Assembly (NCBI RefSeq): GCF_008973665.1
Contig: NZ_WACP01000017.1
Span: forward strand, 90,986-154,985
DNA: 64,000 nt
Direction: 5' to 3'
Source: Paenibacillus tengchongensis
Lineage (GTDB): Bacteria; Bacillota; Bacilli; Paenibacillales; Paenibacillaceae
The position numbers and the translations under genes were made by a program. Under the pieces are notes generated by a model, which had not been told where the DNA came from, searched no databases, and saw only the letters and a program-made list of their open reading frames with translations. Positions 8,570 through 17,484 of the stretch are shown piece by piece (within the stretch, counting starts at the first letter, position 1; every line of letters starts with the position of its first letter).

Positions 8570-9469
8570 GTGGCAGCCAAAGCTTTCGAAACAAAGAATT
8601 CCGAACGGGCATTTGATATCTTTCTGTACATCTTCCTGGGAATTGTCATGATTGTGACGCTCTATCCCTTCTTGAACGTGCTTGCAATTTCCTTTAATGA
8701 TTCTACGGATACCGTCCGCGGCGGCATTACCATCTGGCCGAGAGAATGGACGCTTGAAAATTATCAGAGAATCTTCAGTTACACCGGCCTGGTTCAAGGC
8801 TTTAAAGTATCGCTGCTCCGTACAATATCCGGTACTCTGCTGGGACTGGTCAGTTCCTCAATGCTGGCGTTTACCCTCAGTCGTCCGGAATTCAAAGCAA
8901 GAAAGTTCGTTTCTTATTTCCTGATTCTGACGATGTATTTCTCCGGCGGTATGGTTCCTGTGTATATCCTGATGAGAGACCTGAACCTCATTGGTACCTT
9001 CTGGATTTACATTCTGCCAGGTGCGGTATCCGCATTCAACGTATTCGTCATCCGTTCCTTCATGGATGGTCTGCCGTTCGCCCTGCAGGAATCGGCAAAG
9101 CTGGACGGCGCCAATGACTTTAAGATTTTCTACAAAATCATCCTGCCGCTCTGTAAGCCGGTGCTGGCCACAATCGCGCTGTTTCTGGCGGTGGGCCAAT
9201 GGAACGAGTGGTTTACAACCTACCTGTACAACGGCAACAAGGCGCATCTGACTACGCTGCAATACGAATTGATGAAGGTGCTGGCCACAACGAATCAGGG
9301 CGCCGGCATGACCAACTCTAACGATCTGGCCAATCAGATGGCCCAGGTATCGCCGGAATCGATCAAGATGGCCATTACCATTGTCGTTACAGTACCGATT
9401 CTCGTCGTATATCCGTTCCTGCAGAGATACTTTGTAAGCGGGATGACACTGGGTGCGGTTAAGGCTTAA
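8570..9469 (+). CDS. Carbohydrate ABC transporter permease (YtcP-like)
   Basis: Second membrane subunit of the importer, 299 aa, MalG-type. The EAA loop is LQESAKLDGANDFKIFYKIILPLCKP. The protein ends in the family-typical TLGAVKA. The GTG start follows AAAGGGGGGG by about 7 bases. LplB/YtcP pairs with a lipoprotein and YesMN regulators are known in Paenibacillus for plant cell-wall oligosaccharides such as aldouronates; the exact sugar here is inferred only from neighbours. Confidence 0.95.
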   Translation: MAAKAFETKNSERAFDIFLYIFLGIVMIVTLYPFLNVLAISFNDSTDTVRGGITIWPREWTLENYQRIFSYTGLVQGFKVSLLRTISGTLLGLVSSSMLAFTLSRPEFKARKFVSYFLILTMYFSGGMVPVYILMRDLNLIGTFWIYILPGAVSAFNVFVIRSFMDGLPFALQESAKLDGANDFKIFYKIILPLCKPVLATIALFLAVGQWNEWFTTYLYNGNKAHLTTLQYELMKVLATTNQGAGMTNSNDLANQMAQVSPESIKMAITIVVTVPILVVYPFLQRYFVSGMTLGAVKA

Positions 9470-9504
9470 GGATTGTTATTAATTAATCAAGCTATATTAG
9501 GCAT

Positions 9505-9551
9505 GGGAACGCATTGCTGATCCGGCAACTCCGGGTTGGAATAGCGTTCCC
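9505..9551 (+). terminator. Hairpin after the permease genes
   Basis: GGGAACGC (9505-9512) and GCGTTCCC (9544-9551) form a perfect 8-bp stem around a 31-base loop. No T tract follows, so it may be a processing or stabilising stem for the permease mRNA rather than a strict terminator. Confidence 0.4.
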
Positions 9552-9612
9552 GCCCTAATCCGCTTAAACAGATGTGAGTAGTAAATAATAGGAATTTCTT
9601 ATTGTAGTGGTT

Positions 9613-9637
9613 TTGCAAGCGCTAACAATGGTATACT
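9613..9637 (+). promoter_or_regulatory. cre site inside the binding-protein promoter
   Basis: TTGCAAGCGCTAACA (9613-9627) is a full match to cre, flanking W bases included. A -10 box TATACT lies at 9632-9637 and a weak -35 (TGGTTT) at 9608-9613, so CcpA would sit between the promoter elements. This indicates that the binding-protein gene has its own catabolite-repressed promoter. Confidence 0.7.
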
Positions 9638-9694
9638 CAGGACCTTCCTGATTATGCATAGATGTTTTACACAATTATTCAAGGGGGAGAACAA

Positions 9695-11443
9695 ATGAAC
9701 CGCAAGAGTACAAAAACAGTCTTCACACTGATGCTTCTCAGCACGATGCTGATCGCCGGATGTGGCGGCAACAATAACAATGCGGCCAACAATGCTGCGA
9801 ACAGCGGCAATACAGGCACCAACACAGGCAACGAAGCAGCCGGCAACAATGCCGCCGCTGAGGATACAAGCCCAATAACCATTACCTTCTTCGGTGCCGA
9901 TACCAGCCCGAACTGGAACAACATGCAGGACGATGTGGGTAAAGCCATCACTGAGAAGACTGGCGTAACCATTGAAGCCGAATATGACGTGGCCAGCGGC
10001 GGCGGCGAAGACAAGATCGCCCTGATGGCGGCAAGCGGTGAAATGCCTGACCTTATCTTTGCCAAAGGCAATCTGGGCAAGCTGATCGACGCGGGAATGG
10101 TTCTGGATATGACAGATCTGATCGAGGAACATGCCCCGAACATGAAGAAACTGTTCAGCGAAAACATGAACCGCCTGAAATACAGCAACGAGGACCAGGC
10201 TATTTACTCTATTCCTACCAACGCCGGTGTAGACCAACAGAGCTTTGACGCTACAGGCGGTTTTGAACTCCAGCACCGTGTGCTGAAGGAACTGGGCTAT
10301 CCGGAAATAAAGACTACCGCTGACTTCGAAAAAGCGCTCAAGGATTATGTCGCTCTGCATCCTGAGACTGACGGCCAGCCGACCATTCCGCTGACGCTGA
10401 ATGCAGATGACTGGAAAATTATGATTACGGTTACCAACCCTGCGTTTATTACTACAGGCCTGCCGGATGACGGTGAATACTACATCAATCCGGAAACCTA
10501 TGAAGCCCAACTGCACTACAAACGTCCGGAGGAGAAAGAATACTTCCGCTGGCTGAACGGTCTGTATGCGCAAGGCTTGCTCGACAAGGATACCTTCGTG
10601 CAGAAGGATGACCAATACAAAGCCAAGATTGCCAGCGGCCGCGTACTGGGTCTGATCTCTCAGGAATGGGAATATCAAGATGCCGAGAATGCTCTGAAAT
10701 CCGCCGGCAAGCATGAATACACTTATAGCCACTTACCAGTAACCATGTCCGAGGAATATAAGGATCATTCCTTCCAGCAGGCAGGTATTGACGGCTATGG
10801 CCTGGCCATCTCGGCTGATGCCAAGGATCCGGTCCGCATCATCAAATTCCTGGACTGGATGGCTTCCGAAGAAGGTCAAGTGCTGAGAAACTGGGGTATT
10901 GAAGGCAAGCATTACACTGTGAACGCCGACGGTGTCCGTGAAGTGCCTGCTGATATCAAGGACAGAAAAGTAAACGATGTGAACAACTTCACCAAAGAAT
11001 CCGGTATCGGCCTGTACGGTGTATTCGGTGCCAAATACGGCGACGGCGTGAAGGACTCCACCGGCAACTACTATACTACAAGCTTCCCGGAAGAAATCGT
11101 AGCTTCCTATTCCGCTGTTGAGAAAGAAACTCTGGCGGCTTACAATGCAACCACCTGGAAGGACCTGTTCCCGTCTGAAGATGAATTCGAGACCAAAGAA
11201 TGGGGCGCCCTGTACAACATGCCGGTTCCTACTGACGGCCAATATCAAGTAATCTACAAAAAGACAGAGGATATTATCCGCAAACGTATTCCTGAAGCAA
11301 TCCTGTCCAAACCGGAAGACTTCGACAAAGTATACGACGCCTTCCTCGCTGAGCTCGACAAAGCCGGTGCGAAAGACATGGAAGCCGAGTACACCGGACT
11401 CGTGAAGCAAAGAGTTGAGCTGTGGACTGGCAAAGACCTGTAA
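9695..11443 (+). CDS. Extracellular solute-binding lipoprotein (LplA/LipO type)
   Basis: Membrane-anchored sugar-binding protein of the importer, 582 aa. A signal peptide ends in the lipobox LIAGC, giving lipid-modified C23, followed by an Asn/Ala/Gly/Thr-rich linker and then the binding fold beginning ITITFFGADTSPNWNN. I chose the ATG at 9695 because it has AAGGGGGAG 6-7 bases upstream and directly begins the signal peptide; the in-frame ATG at 9662 would add 11 unneeded residues. Lies 225 bp after the permeases with its own cre-controlled promoter. Confidence 0.95.
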   Translation: MNRKSTKTVFTLMLLSTMLIAGCGGNNNNAANNAANSGNTGTNTGNEAAGNNAAAEDTSPITITFFGADTSPNWNNMQDDVGKAITEKTGVTIEAEYDVASGGGEDKIALMAASGEMPDLIFAKGNLGKLIDAGMVLDMTDLIEEHAPNMKKLFSENMNRLKYSNEDQAIYSIPTNAGVDQQSFDATGGFELQHRVLKELGYPEIKTTADFEKALKDYVALHPETDGQPTIPLTLNADDWKIMITVTNPAFITTGLPDDGEYYINPETYEAQLHYKRPEEKEYFRWLNGLYAQGLLDKDTFVQKDDQYKAKIASGRVLGLISQEWEYQDAENALKSAGKHEYTYSHLPVTMSEEYKDHSFQQAGIDGYGLAISADAKDPVRIIKFLDWMASEEGQVLRNWGIEGKHYTVNADGVREVPADIKDRKVNDVNNFTKESGIGLYGVFGAKYGDGVKDSTGNYYTTSFPEEIVASYSAVEKETLAAYNATTWKDLFPSEDEFETKEWGALYNMPVPTDGQYQVIYKKTEDIIRKRIPEAILSKPEDFDKVYDAFLAELDKAGAKDMEAEYTGLVKQRVELWTGKDL

Positions 11444-11474
11444 GATTCAAGATAGACCATTTATAACGAGTATT

Positions 11475-11505
11475 GCAAAGGCCCGACCTTGGTCAGGGCC
11501 TTTGC
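11475..11505 (+). terminator. Terminator after the binding-protein gene
   Basis: GCAAAGGCCC and GGGCCTTTGC form a perfect 10-bp stem, extended by GACC/GGTC around TT. It lies before the fucosidase ATG and argues against the more upstream start at 11473. Confidence 0.8.
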
Positions 11506-11538
11506 TGTATTCTAATCACTCTTGCGGAGGACAAGACA

Positions 11539-13914
11539 ATGAGCGGAGAGAATGTTAGCTACAGCTGGAAATTGAAATACAGTCAACCGGCGGTGGAATG
11601 GGAAGAGGCGCTGCCCCTGGGCAACGGGCATATGGGAGCCATGGTCTTCGGCGGAACAGTCCGTGAACGGCTGCAGCTTAATGAAGACACCCTGTGGTCC
11701 GGATTCCCGCGTGACACCAATAATTATGAAGCGCTGCGCTATTTGAAGCGGGTACGGGCCATGCTGGCGGAGGGGCGCTACGCGGAAGCGGAAGAAGTGG
11801 TTAACGCAAAGATGCTGGGCGTCAATTGTCAGGCTTATATGCCGCTCGGCGATCTGTATATCGGACACCTGGCGGCCGCGGATGCAGACACCTATGAACG
11901 GGAGCTGGATCTCGACAGCGGCATTGCCAGAGTGGCTTACCGGACGGGAGCAGGAGCGTTTACCCGCGAGGCTTTTGTCAGCGCCCCTGACGATGTAACC
12001 GTCGTGAGGCTTACCGGCGAGGCCAAAGGTGGACTGCAGGCGGAGCTGTCGCTGCGCAGCGATTTGAAGGCTTCGGCCGAATATGACGGTGAATATTTGG
12101 TGCTGCAGGGCGTCGCACCGACGCATATCGCCGACAATTATCACCAGGACCATCCAGGAGCCATTCTGTATGAGGATGGTTTGGGGATGCGCTTTGAGCT
12201 TCACCTGCAAGTCGTAGCCCAGGGCGGAAGTGTGGAGTATGCGGACGGCAAGCTGGTCATTTCCGGTGCCGATGAAGCGCTGCTGCTGCTTGCTTCGGCG
12301 ACGAATTACAAGGAAATGAAGCAGCGGGCGGGCCATCTGGCGGTGACGGAAGAAGGTGGCACTGCGGATCTTACCGCAGATTGCCGGCGGCGGCTGGCAG
12401 CGGCAGCGGCCCGCTCCTATGATGAGCTCCGCGGGCGGCATGTAGCCGACCACCAGGCGCTGTTCCGCCGGGTAGAGCTTGATCTCGGCGGACAGGAGAA
12501 GGCGGAACTGCCGACCGATCAGCGGCTGGCCGCTTACCAGTCCGGCGGGAAAGATCCGCAGCTCGAGGCATTGTTGTTCCAGTATGGGCGTTATCTGCTG
12601 ATCGCCAGCTCCCGTCCGGGTACACAGGCGGCCAATCTGCAGGGGATCTGGAATCAGCATGTGACCCCGCCGTGGAACAGCAACTATACGACCAATATCA
12701 ATACCCAGATGAATTACTGGCTGGCTGAAGTCGGCAATCTGCACGAATGCCATGAGCCGCTGATGGATTTCATCCGCGAAGCCAGCGAGACGGGGGCCAG
12801 AACCGCCCGGGTACATTACGGTGCCCGCGGCTGGGTCGCCCATCACAACGTGGACCTCTGGCGCAGCACCGTGCCGTCGGGCGGGGATGCCAGCTGGGCA
12901 TTCTGGCCGCTGGGCGGCGTGTGGCTGAGCCGCCATCTCTGGGAACACTATCTGTATGAGCCGGACCGCACTTATCTGGAAGAACGCGCCTATCCGCTGA
13001 TGAAAGGCGCAGCACTGTTTGCGCTGGATTGGCTGGTAGAGCGGGAAGACGGTCTCTTGGTTACCAGCCCGTCGACCTCGCCGGAGAACCGTTTCCTGGA
13101 TGCAGACGGCAAGCCATGCAGCGTATCGAAGGGTACAGCAATGGATATGACGCTGATCCGTGAGCTGTTCGGCCACTGTATCGAGGCGGCGAGGCTGCTG
13201 GACGCCGATGCGGAGTTCCGGCGGCTGCTGGAAGAGACGCTACCCCGTCTGACACCGCTGCAGATCGGTGAAGACGGCCGCCTGCTCGAATGGAGCGAGC
13301 CCTTCGCGGAAGCCGAGCCTGGTCACCGCCATGTCTCCCACTTATACGGCCTGTATCCCGGCAAAATCATCAATGAGCGGGATACGCCGGAGCTGGTGGA
13401 GGCCGGCCGGCGTACTCTGGAGCACCGCATCTCTTCAGGCGGCGGCCATACCGGCTGGAGCTGCGCCTGGCTGATTAACTTCTATGCCCGGCTGCAGGAC
13501 GGGGAGACGGCTCACAGCTTTGTCCGTACGCTGCTTACGCGCTCGATCTATCCGAATCTGTTCGATGCGCATCCGCCGTTCCAGATTGACGGCAACTTCG
13601 GCGCAGCGGCAGGGATCGCCGAAATGCTGCTGCAAAGCCACCTGGACGAGATCAGCCTGCTGCCTGCCCTTCCGGCAGACTGGCAGAACGGCAAGGTCAC
13701 AGGTCTTAAAGCGCGCGGCGGGCTTACGGTTGACATCGAATGGCGGGAGCATGCGCTGGTCTCAGCGCGGATTGCCGCCGGACATGATTGCGAGTACCGG
13801 CTGCGCTATGTGCGCGGACTGAAGGTCCAGCTTCCGGACGGCAGCGGGCTGGCGGCAGAGCAGCCGATTTCATTCAAGGCCGGAGAAGTCTATAGCATTA
13901 CGGTGAGCTTATAA
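11539..13914 (+). CDS. GH95 alpha-L-fucosidase, intracellular
   Basis: Glycoside hydrolase family 95, 791 aa, the usual size. It removes terminal alpha-1,2-linked L-fucose (some members act on L-galactose) by inversion. Family landmarks are ALPLGNGHMGAMVFGG and LNEDTLWSG in the N-terminal domain; TNINTQMNYWLAE, TSPSTSPENRF and DGNFGAAAGIAEMLLQS in the (alpha/alpha)6 barrel. There is no signal peptide, so it acts on imported oligosaccharides. The ATG at 11539 has GCGGAGG upstream; a start at 11473 would run through a terminator. Context with xylAB suggests fucosylated xyloglucan fragments as substrate (inference). Confidence 0.93.
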   Translation: MSGENVSYSWKLKYSQPAVEWEEALPLGNGHMGAMVFGGTVRERLQLNEDTLWSGFPRDTNNYEALRYLKRVRAMLAEGRYAEAEEVVNAKMLGVNCQAYMPLGDLYIGHLAAADADTYERELDLDSGIARVAYRTGAGAFTREAFVSAPDDVTVVRLTGEAKGGLQAELSLRSDLKASAEYDGEYLVLQGVAPTHIADNYHQDHPGAILYEDGLGMRFELHLQVVAQGGSVEYADGKLVISGADEALLLLASATNYKEMKQRAGHLAVTEEGGTADLTADCRRRLAAAAARSYDELRGRHVADHQALFRRVELDLGGQEKAELPTDQRLAAYQSGGKDPQLEALLFQYGRYLLIASSRPGTQAANLQGIWNQHVTPPWNSNYTTNINTQMNYWLAEVGNLHECHEPLMDFIREASETGARTARVHYGARGWVAHHNVDLWRSTVPSGGDASWAFWPLGGVWLSRHLWEHYLYEPDRTYLEERAYPLMKGAALFALDWLVEREDGLLVTSPSTSPENRFLDADGKPCSVSKGTAMDMTLIRELFGHCIEAARLLDADAEFRRLLEETLPRLTPLQIGEDGRLLEWSEPFAEAEPGHRHVSHLYGLYPGKIINERDTPELVEAGRRTLEHRISSGGGHTGWSCAWLINFYARLQDGETAHSFVRTLLTRSIYPNLFDAHPPFQIDGNFGAAAGIAEMLLQSHLDEISLLPALPADWQNGKVTGLKARGGLTVDIEWREHALVSARIAAGHDCEYRLRYVRGLKVQLPDGSGLAAEQPISFKAGEVYSITVSL

Positions 13915-13932
13915 AGAGACGGTGTTGCAGCG

Positions 13933-13970
13933 CAGGCCGGCCGGGGATTTCCCGGCCGGCCTGTTTTTTT
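13933..13970 (+). terminator. Fucosidase terminator
   Basis: CAGGCCGGCCGGG and CCCGGCCGGCCTG form a perfect 13-bp GC-rich stem with a 5-base loop, followed by seven T. Confidence 0.93.
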
Positions 13971-14165
13971 CAGTCTGCGAAAGTCGAAAGTGTAAGGAAT
14001 TCCCCGGGGTGCCGATAATAAGGTATAGGTGAACAGTTTCCACCGGAGCGGCCGGATGCTTTTTTATTGAAAGCAATGGTTGTACGTAATGGATCTGGAG
14101 CATTTAATATAACAAGAACCTTTCGCCTGTGGGCGATTTAATCATGCAGGGGGAACAGAGGGACC

Positions 14166-15308
14166 ATGGGAAAGAAACAAAGATCGCTGATGAAGGCCGT
14201 TCTTGGCGGCATGCTGGTGTTTGCGGCTTTGCCGCCTTTGCTGTATTGGGGATGGGATCAGGCCTACGCCGCCAGTGCAGTTAAGCTCGGATCGGTGAGC
14301 GAAATGACCCAGAAGCTGACGGGGGCAATGAGCAACCGCCGGGAGACCATTGAATTTGTCTATGCAGGCAAGACGGCAGGCTTGAAGGCCCAGGTGCAGA
14401 GCGCCATTGATAAAGCTATGGGCAGTGACCCTTATTTGTACTACATCATCGACAACTACGCGTTTTCGTACCGGGGCAATTCGCGTTCGGTCAATGTGAC
14501 GGTGAAGGTGGAATACCGGGAGACTCTCCAGCAGACGGCTTATGTGAATCAGCGGGTCAAACAGATTTTGCAGCAGATTATTACACCCGGCATGAACAAT
14601 CACCAGAAGATTAAGGCTATCCATGACTGGGTGGTGCTGCATCTCAAATATGACAATACGTACAGCAAATATACGGCTTATGAAGGGCTCCAAAGCGGCA
14701 GTACCGTATGCCAGGGTTATTCCTTGCTGACCTATAAGCTGCTGCTTGGCGCAGGAATCCCCAACAAGATTGTGGAGGGGACGGCCCGGGCGGAGGGGAA
14801 GGCGGCGCAGAGCCACGCCTGGAATCTTGTGCAGCTTGAGGGAGCATGGTACCATCTCGATACCACCTGGGACGATCCATCCACGACCGGCAGCATGGCT
14901 GATGAAATCAGCACGGCTTACTATATGCGCACAGATGCTCAAATGCGCCGTGACCATAGCTGGAGCAAGCCCTACCCCGCGGCTGTCACGTTATACGCCA
15001 AGACGCTGGCGGATCTGGTCAGCCGCGAGGGAACGGGTACCGTTGTATACCAGAAGCTGCAGGAAGCGCTGGACTACCATCTGTACGAGGAAGAGCAGGT
15101 GGTTACATCCGCAGCCGGACTGCAGCAGCTTGTCCAGCAATCCGTTTCGGCCGGGGAGCAAGCGCTGCTGTTCCGCTACCGCGGCACTGAGAGCTCGCTG
15201 AAGATTGCCTTGCAGGAGCTGTACAGCCTGGGGCTGAAGCAGTTGTCCTACAGCAGCAGCCCTTTTGATAATACCGGCGACCTGAAGGTGTACATCACCT
15301 GGCAATAG
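14166..15308 (+). CDS. Secreted transglutaminase-like domain protein
   Basis: 380-aa protein with an N-terminal signal peptide (hydrophobic 9-30, likely cut after AYAA). The core is a transglutaminase/cysteine-protease fold with the triad C182 in GSTVCQGYS, H217 in QSHAWNLV and D232 in WYHLDTTWDDP. The 130 C-terminal residues lack a recognised motif. Such proteins are found at the cell surface of Firmicutes; the substrate is unknown. It stands alone, with GCAGGGGGA upstream of the ATG and a strong terminator downstream. Confidence 0.85.
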   Translation: MGKKQRSLMKAVLGGMLVFAALPPLLYWGWDQAYAASAVKLGSVSEMTQKLTGAMSNRRETIEFVYAGKTAGLKAQVQSAIDKAMGSDPYLYYIIDNYAFSYRGNSRSVNVTVKVEYRETLQQTAYVNQRVKQILQQIITPGMNNHQKIKAIHDWVVLHLKYDNTYSKYTAYEGLQSGSTVCQGYSLLTYKLLLGAGIPNKIVEGTARAEGKAAQSHAWNLVQLEGAWYHLDTTWDDPSTTGSMADEISTAYYMRTDAQMRRDHSWSKPYPAAVTLYAKTLADLVSREGTGTVVYQKLQEALDYHLYEEEQVVTSAAGLQQLVQQSVSAGEQALLFRYRGTESSLKIALQELYSLGLKQLSYSSSPFDNTGDLKVYITWQ

Positions 15309-15446
15309 CTGCGTTGCTGAACTGAAGCATACGCTCTGGACATGAAGCGCCGTACAGCATGGCAGCTGCGCGGAAATGAGCATGAAGGGCACCAAAGTCC
15401 GTTGGCAAGGGGAAAAGTGCCGCGGGTTCACCCGGAACGTCAAAGA

Positions 15447-15496
15447 AGCTGTCCAACACAGCCATTGTTATGGCTCTGTAGGGACAGCTCCTTTTT
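15447..15496. terminator. Terminator between convergent genes
   Basis: AGCTGTCC (15447-15454) pairs with GGACAGCT (15482-15489), with an inner stem ACAGCCAT/ATGGCTCT, and CCTTTTT follows on the plus strand. On the minus strand the same hairpin follows the permease gene, so it may serve both. Confidence 0.75.
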
Positions 15497-15528
15497 GTTC
15501 TGGCGTGGTCGCCAAGAGACGGGGCGGA

Positions 15529-17016
15529 CTAAACTTCGTTGGTGCTCAGATCACACTGCTCCAGAGGTACCACCTTGGTCTTCTTGATCCAGCGGTAGCC
15601 GAACCAGATGAGCAGGAACAGCGGCAGACTGATGTAGGACACCAGTACGCCATACCAGTCGATCGAGCCGCCGGAGAAGGCCCCCATGTTCTGGCCCAGG
15701 ACGGCAATGAGACAGAGTACAAAGGCAAAGATCGGACCGAACGGGAACCATCTGGCCCGGTACGGAAGCTCATCGAGCGAATGGCCCTGCTTCACAAATG
15801 CGCGGCGGAAGCGGTAATGGCAGACGGCAATGCCGAGCCAGTTGATGAAGCCGCACATCCCTGAGGCGTTGAGCAGCCAGTTGTAGACGGCGCCGTCGCC
15901 GAAGAACGAGGCCAGGAAGGCGAGCATGCCTACAGCTGTAGTAACCAGCAATGCGCCGACCGGGACGCCCCGGCTGTTCAGCTTGCCCAGCGCACGCGGG
16001 GCCATACCGTCCTTAGCCATCGCGTAGAGCACGCGGGTGGCGGCGTACATCCCTGAGTTGCCTGCGGACAGCACGGAGCTGAGGATGACGGCGTTCATGA
16101 CCGAAGCAGCAAAGGCCAGCCCGGCTTTGTTAAAGATAATGGTGAACGGGCTGACGCCGATGTCGTCGATGCCGCCCCGCAGCAGATCCGGATTGGTGTA
16201 CGGAATCAGCATGCCGATGACCAGAATGGCGAAAATGTAAAAAATCAGGATGCGCCAGAACACCTGGCGGATCGCCCGCGGCACGTTGCGGCGCGGATTC
16301 TCGCTCTCGCCGGCGGCTACGCCTACCAGCTCGGTGCCCTGGAAGGAGAAGCCGGCGGCCATAAATACGCCGACGAAGGCGAAGAAGCCGCCGTGGAAGG
16401 AGCTTCCGCCGAGCTGGAAGTTGCTGAAGCCGACGGCTTCGCCGCCCATGATACCGAAGATCATCAGTACGCCAACAACCAGGAAGATGATGACCGTGAC
16501 GATCTTGATGATTGCGAACCAGTATTCCGATTCGCCGTAGCCGCGGGAAGACAGGACGTTGAGCCCGAACATCAGCAGCAGGAAGAGCAGGCTCCATAGC
16601 GCCGAGTTGCTGTCCGGGAACCAGTACTTAATGATGACCGTGGCAGCTGCCAGCTCGGCGGCAATGGTTACGGCCCAGTTGTACCAGAAGTTCCAGCCGA
16701 TGGCGAAGCCGAAAGCTGGGCTGACAAACCGGGTGCCGTAGGTGCTGAACGATCCGGAATCAGGCATATACGTCGCCATTTCGCCCAGACTGGTCATCAG
16801 GAAGTAGACCATGATTCCGACCGCCACATAGGCGAGCAATGCGCCGCCGGGACCGGAGGAGGCAATGGCCCCGCCGCTGGCGAGGAAGAGGCCGGTCCCG
16901 ATGGAGCCGCCGAGGGCGATCATCGTCAGATGCCGGGCCTTAAAGGTTTTACGCAGCGCGGGTCCGCCGGCGTTGCCGCCGGAGTGCAGCGCTCCGTTAT
17001 CTTGTTGTGCTTGCAT
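15529..17016 (-). CDS. lysP: Lysine permease (APC family)
   Basis: 495-aa amino-acid/polyamine/organocation superfamily transporter with about 12 membrane spans. The first helix carries the substrate motif ALGGSIGTGLFLASG; GGALLAYVAVGIMVYFLM and FGFAIGWNFWYNW are typical of the LysP/GabP branch. The family alone would not fix the substrate, but the gene lies directly behind a lysine riboswitch, so lysine uptake is very likely. I start at the ATG at 17016 (MQAQQDNG), about 10 bases after GAAGGAG; the GTG at 17028 overlaps that site. Confidence 0.93.
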   Translation of the reverse strand: MQAQQDNGALHSGGNAGGPALRKTFKARHLTMIALGGSIGTGLFLASGGAIASSGPGGALLAYVAVGIMVYFLMTSLGEMATYMPDSGSFSTYGTRFVSPAFGFAIGWNFWYNWAVTIAAELAAATVIIKYWFPDSNSALWSLLFLLLMFGLNVLSSRGYGESEYWFAIIKIVTVIIFLVVGVLMIFGIMGGEAVGFSNFQLGGSSFHGGFFAFVGVFMAAGFSFQGTELVGVAAGESENPRRNVPRAIRQVFWRILIFYIFAILVIGMLIPYTNPDLLRGGIDDIGVSPFTIIFNKAGLAFAASVMNAVILSSVLSAGNSGMYAATRVLYAMAKDGMAPRALGKLNSRGVPVGALLVTTAVGMLAFLASFFGDGAVYNWLLNASGMCGFINWLGIAVCHYRFRRAFVKQGHSLDELPYRARWFPFGPIFAFVLCLIAVLGQNMGAFSGGSIDWYGVLVSYISLPLFLLIWFGYRWIKKTKVVPLEQCDLSTNEV

Positions 17017-17099
17017 GAATAAAGACACTCCTTCGTTAGGTTGTCATGGATTTGTTCATGAGCGGGAGTGGCCTGCGCGCGTAAAGCGCCGATGGAACG

Positions 17100-17403
17100 C
17101 AAAAAAACCGCAGACGGCTGCTGCGGTTCCTGTATATACGGCTGCCGCATCATACTCCCTGTTAAGATAGCGCAACACGAGGGGCGGGTGCGGGGGCCTG
17201 GCGGCCTCCGGACAAACGCATCGTGACAGTTCCGTCCCTTTCGGAAACGGCCCCAGTCCATGCGGCTTTAAGTAGGAGCAGCGGCACGGGCTTCGGCGAA
17301 TAGACCTTTCCATGCGGATCATCGACGGCTCTTTAACGTCTCCCGGCATGTACTCTTCCTATTCGCGACCTCTACCTCATCTTTGGTATGATGAGGCTAT
17401 CTT
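17100..17403 (-). promoter_or_regulatory. Lysine riboswitch (L box) with terminator
   Basis: Read on the minus strand, the leader opens with AGATAGC (P1, 17403-17396) and closes with GCTATCTT (17171-17164). Between them lie the conserved blocks GAGGTAGAGGTCGCG, AAGAGTA, GGAAAGG, CGCCGAAG and ACTGTCACG, in lysine-aptamer order. An intrinsic terminator follows (CCGCAG/CTGCGG then seven T, 17128-17101) before the permease ATG. With lysine bound, transcription should stop here. Recognised by eye; a covariance-model search would confirm it. Confidence 0.93.
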
Positions 17404-17431
17404 TATACAATTATGAACATAGACAGGGATT

Positions 17432-17461
17432 AGTATAATGCATACATGCCGAACGGAGCAA
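17432..17461 (-). promoter_or_regulatory. Candidate promoter of the lysine riboswitch transcript
   Basis: On the minus strand TTGCTC (17461-17456), 18-bp spacer, TATACT (17437-17432). Transcription would begin near 17425, just before the aptamer P1 stem. Modest match, good position. Confidence 0.4.
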
Positions 17462-17484
17462 TAACAAAATACGGCAGATCGGTG

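Noticed and set aside
15376..15864. 162-aa plus-strand frame between the transglutaminase-like and lysine permease genes
   Set aside because: It overlaps the convergent terminator and the antisense of the permease gene.
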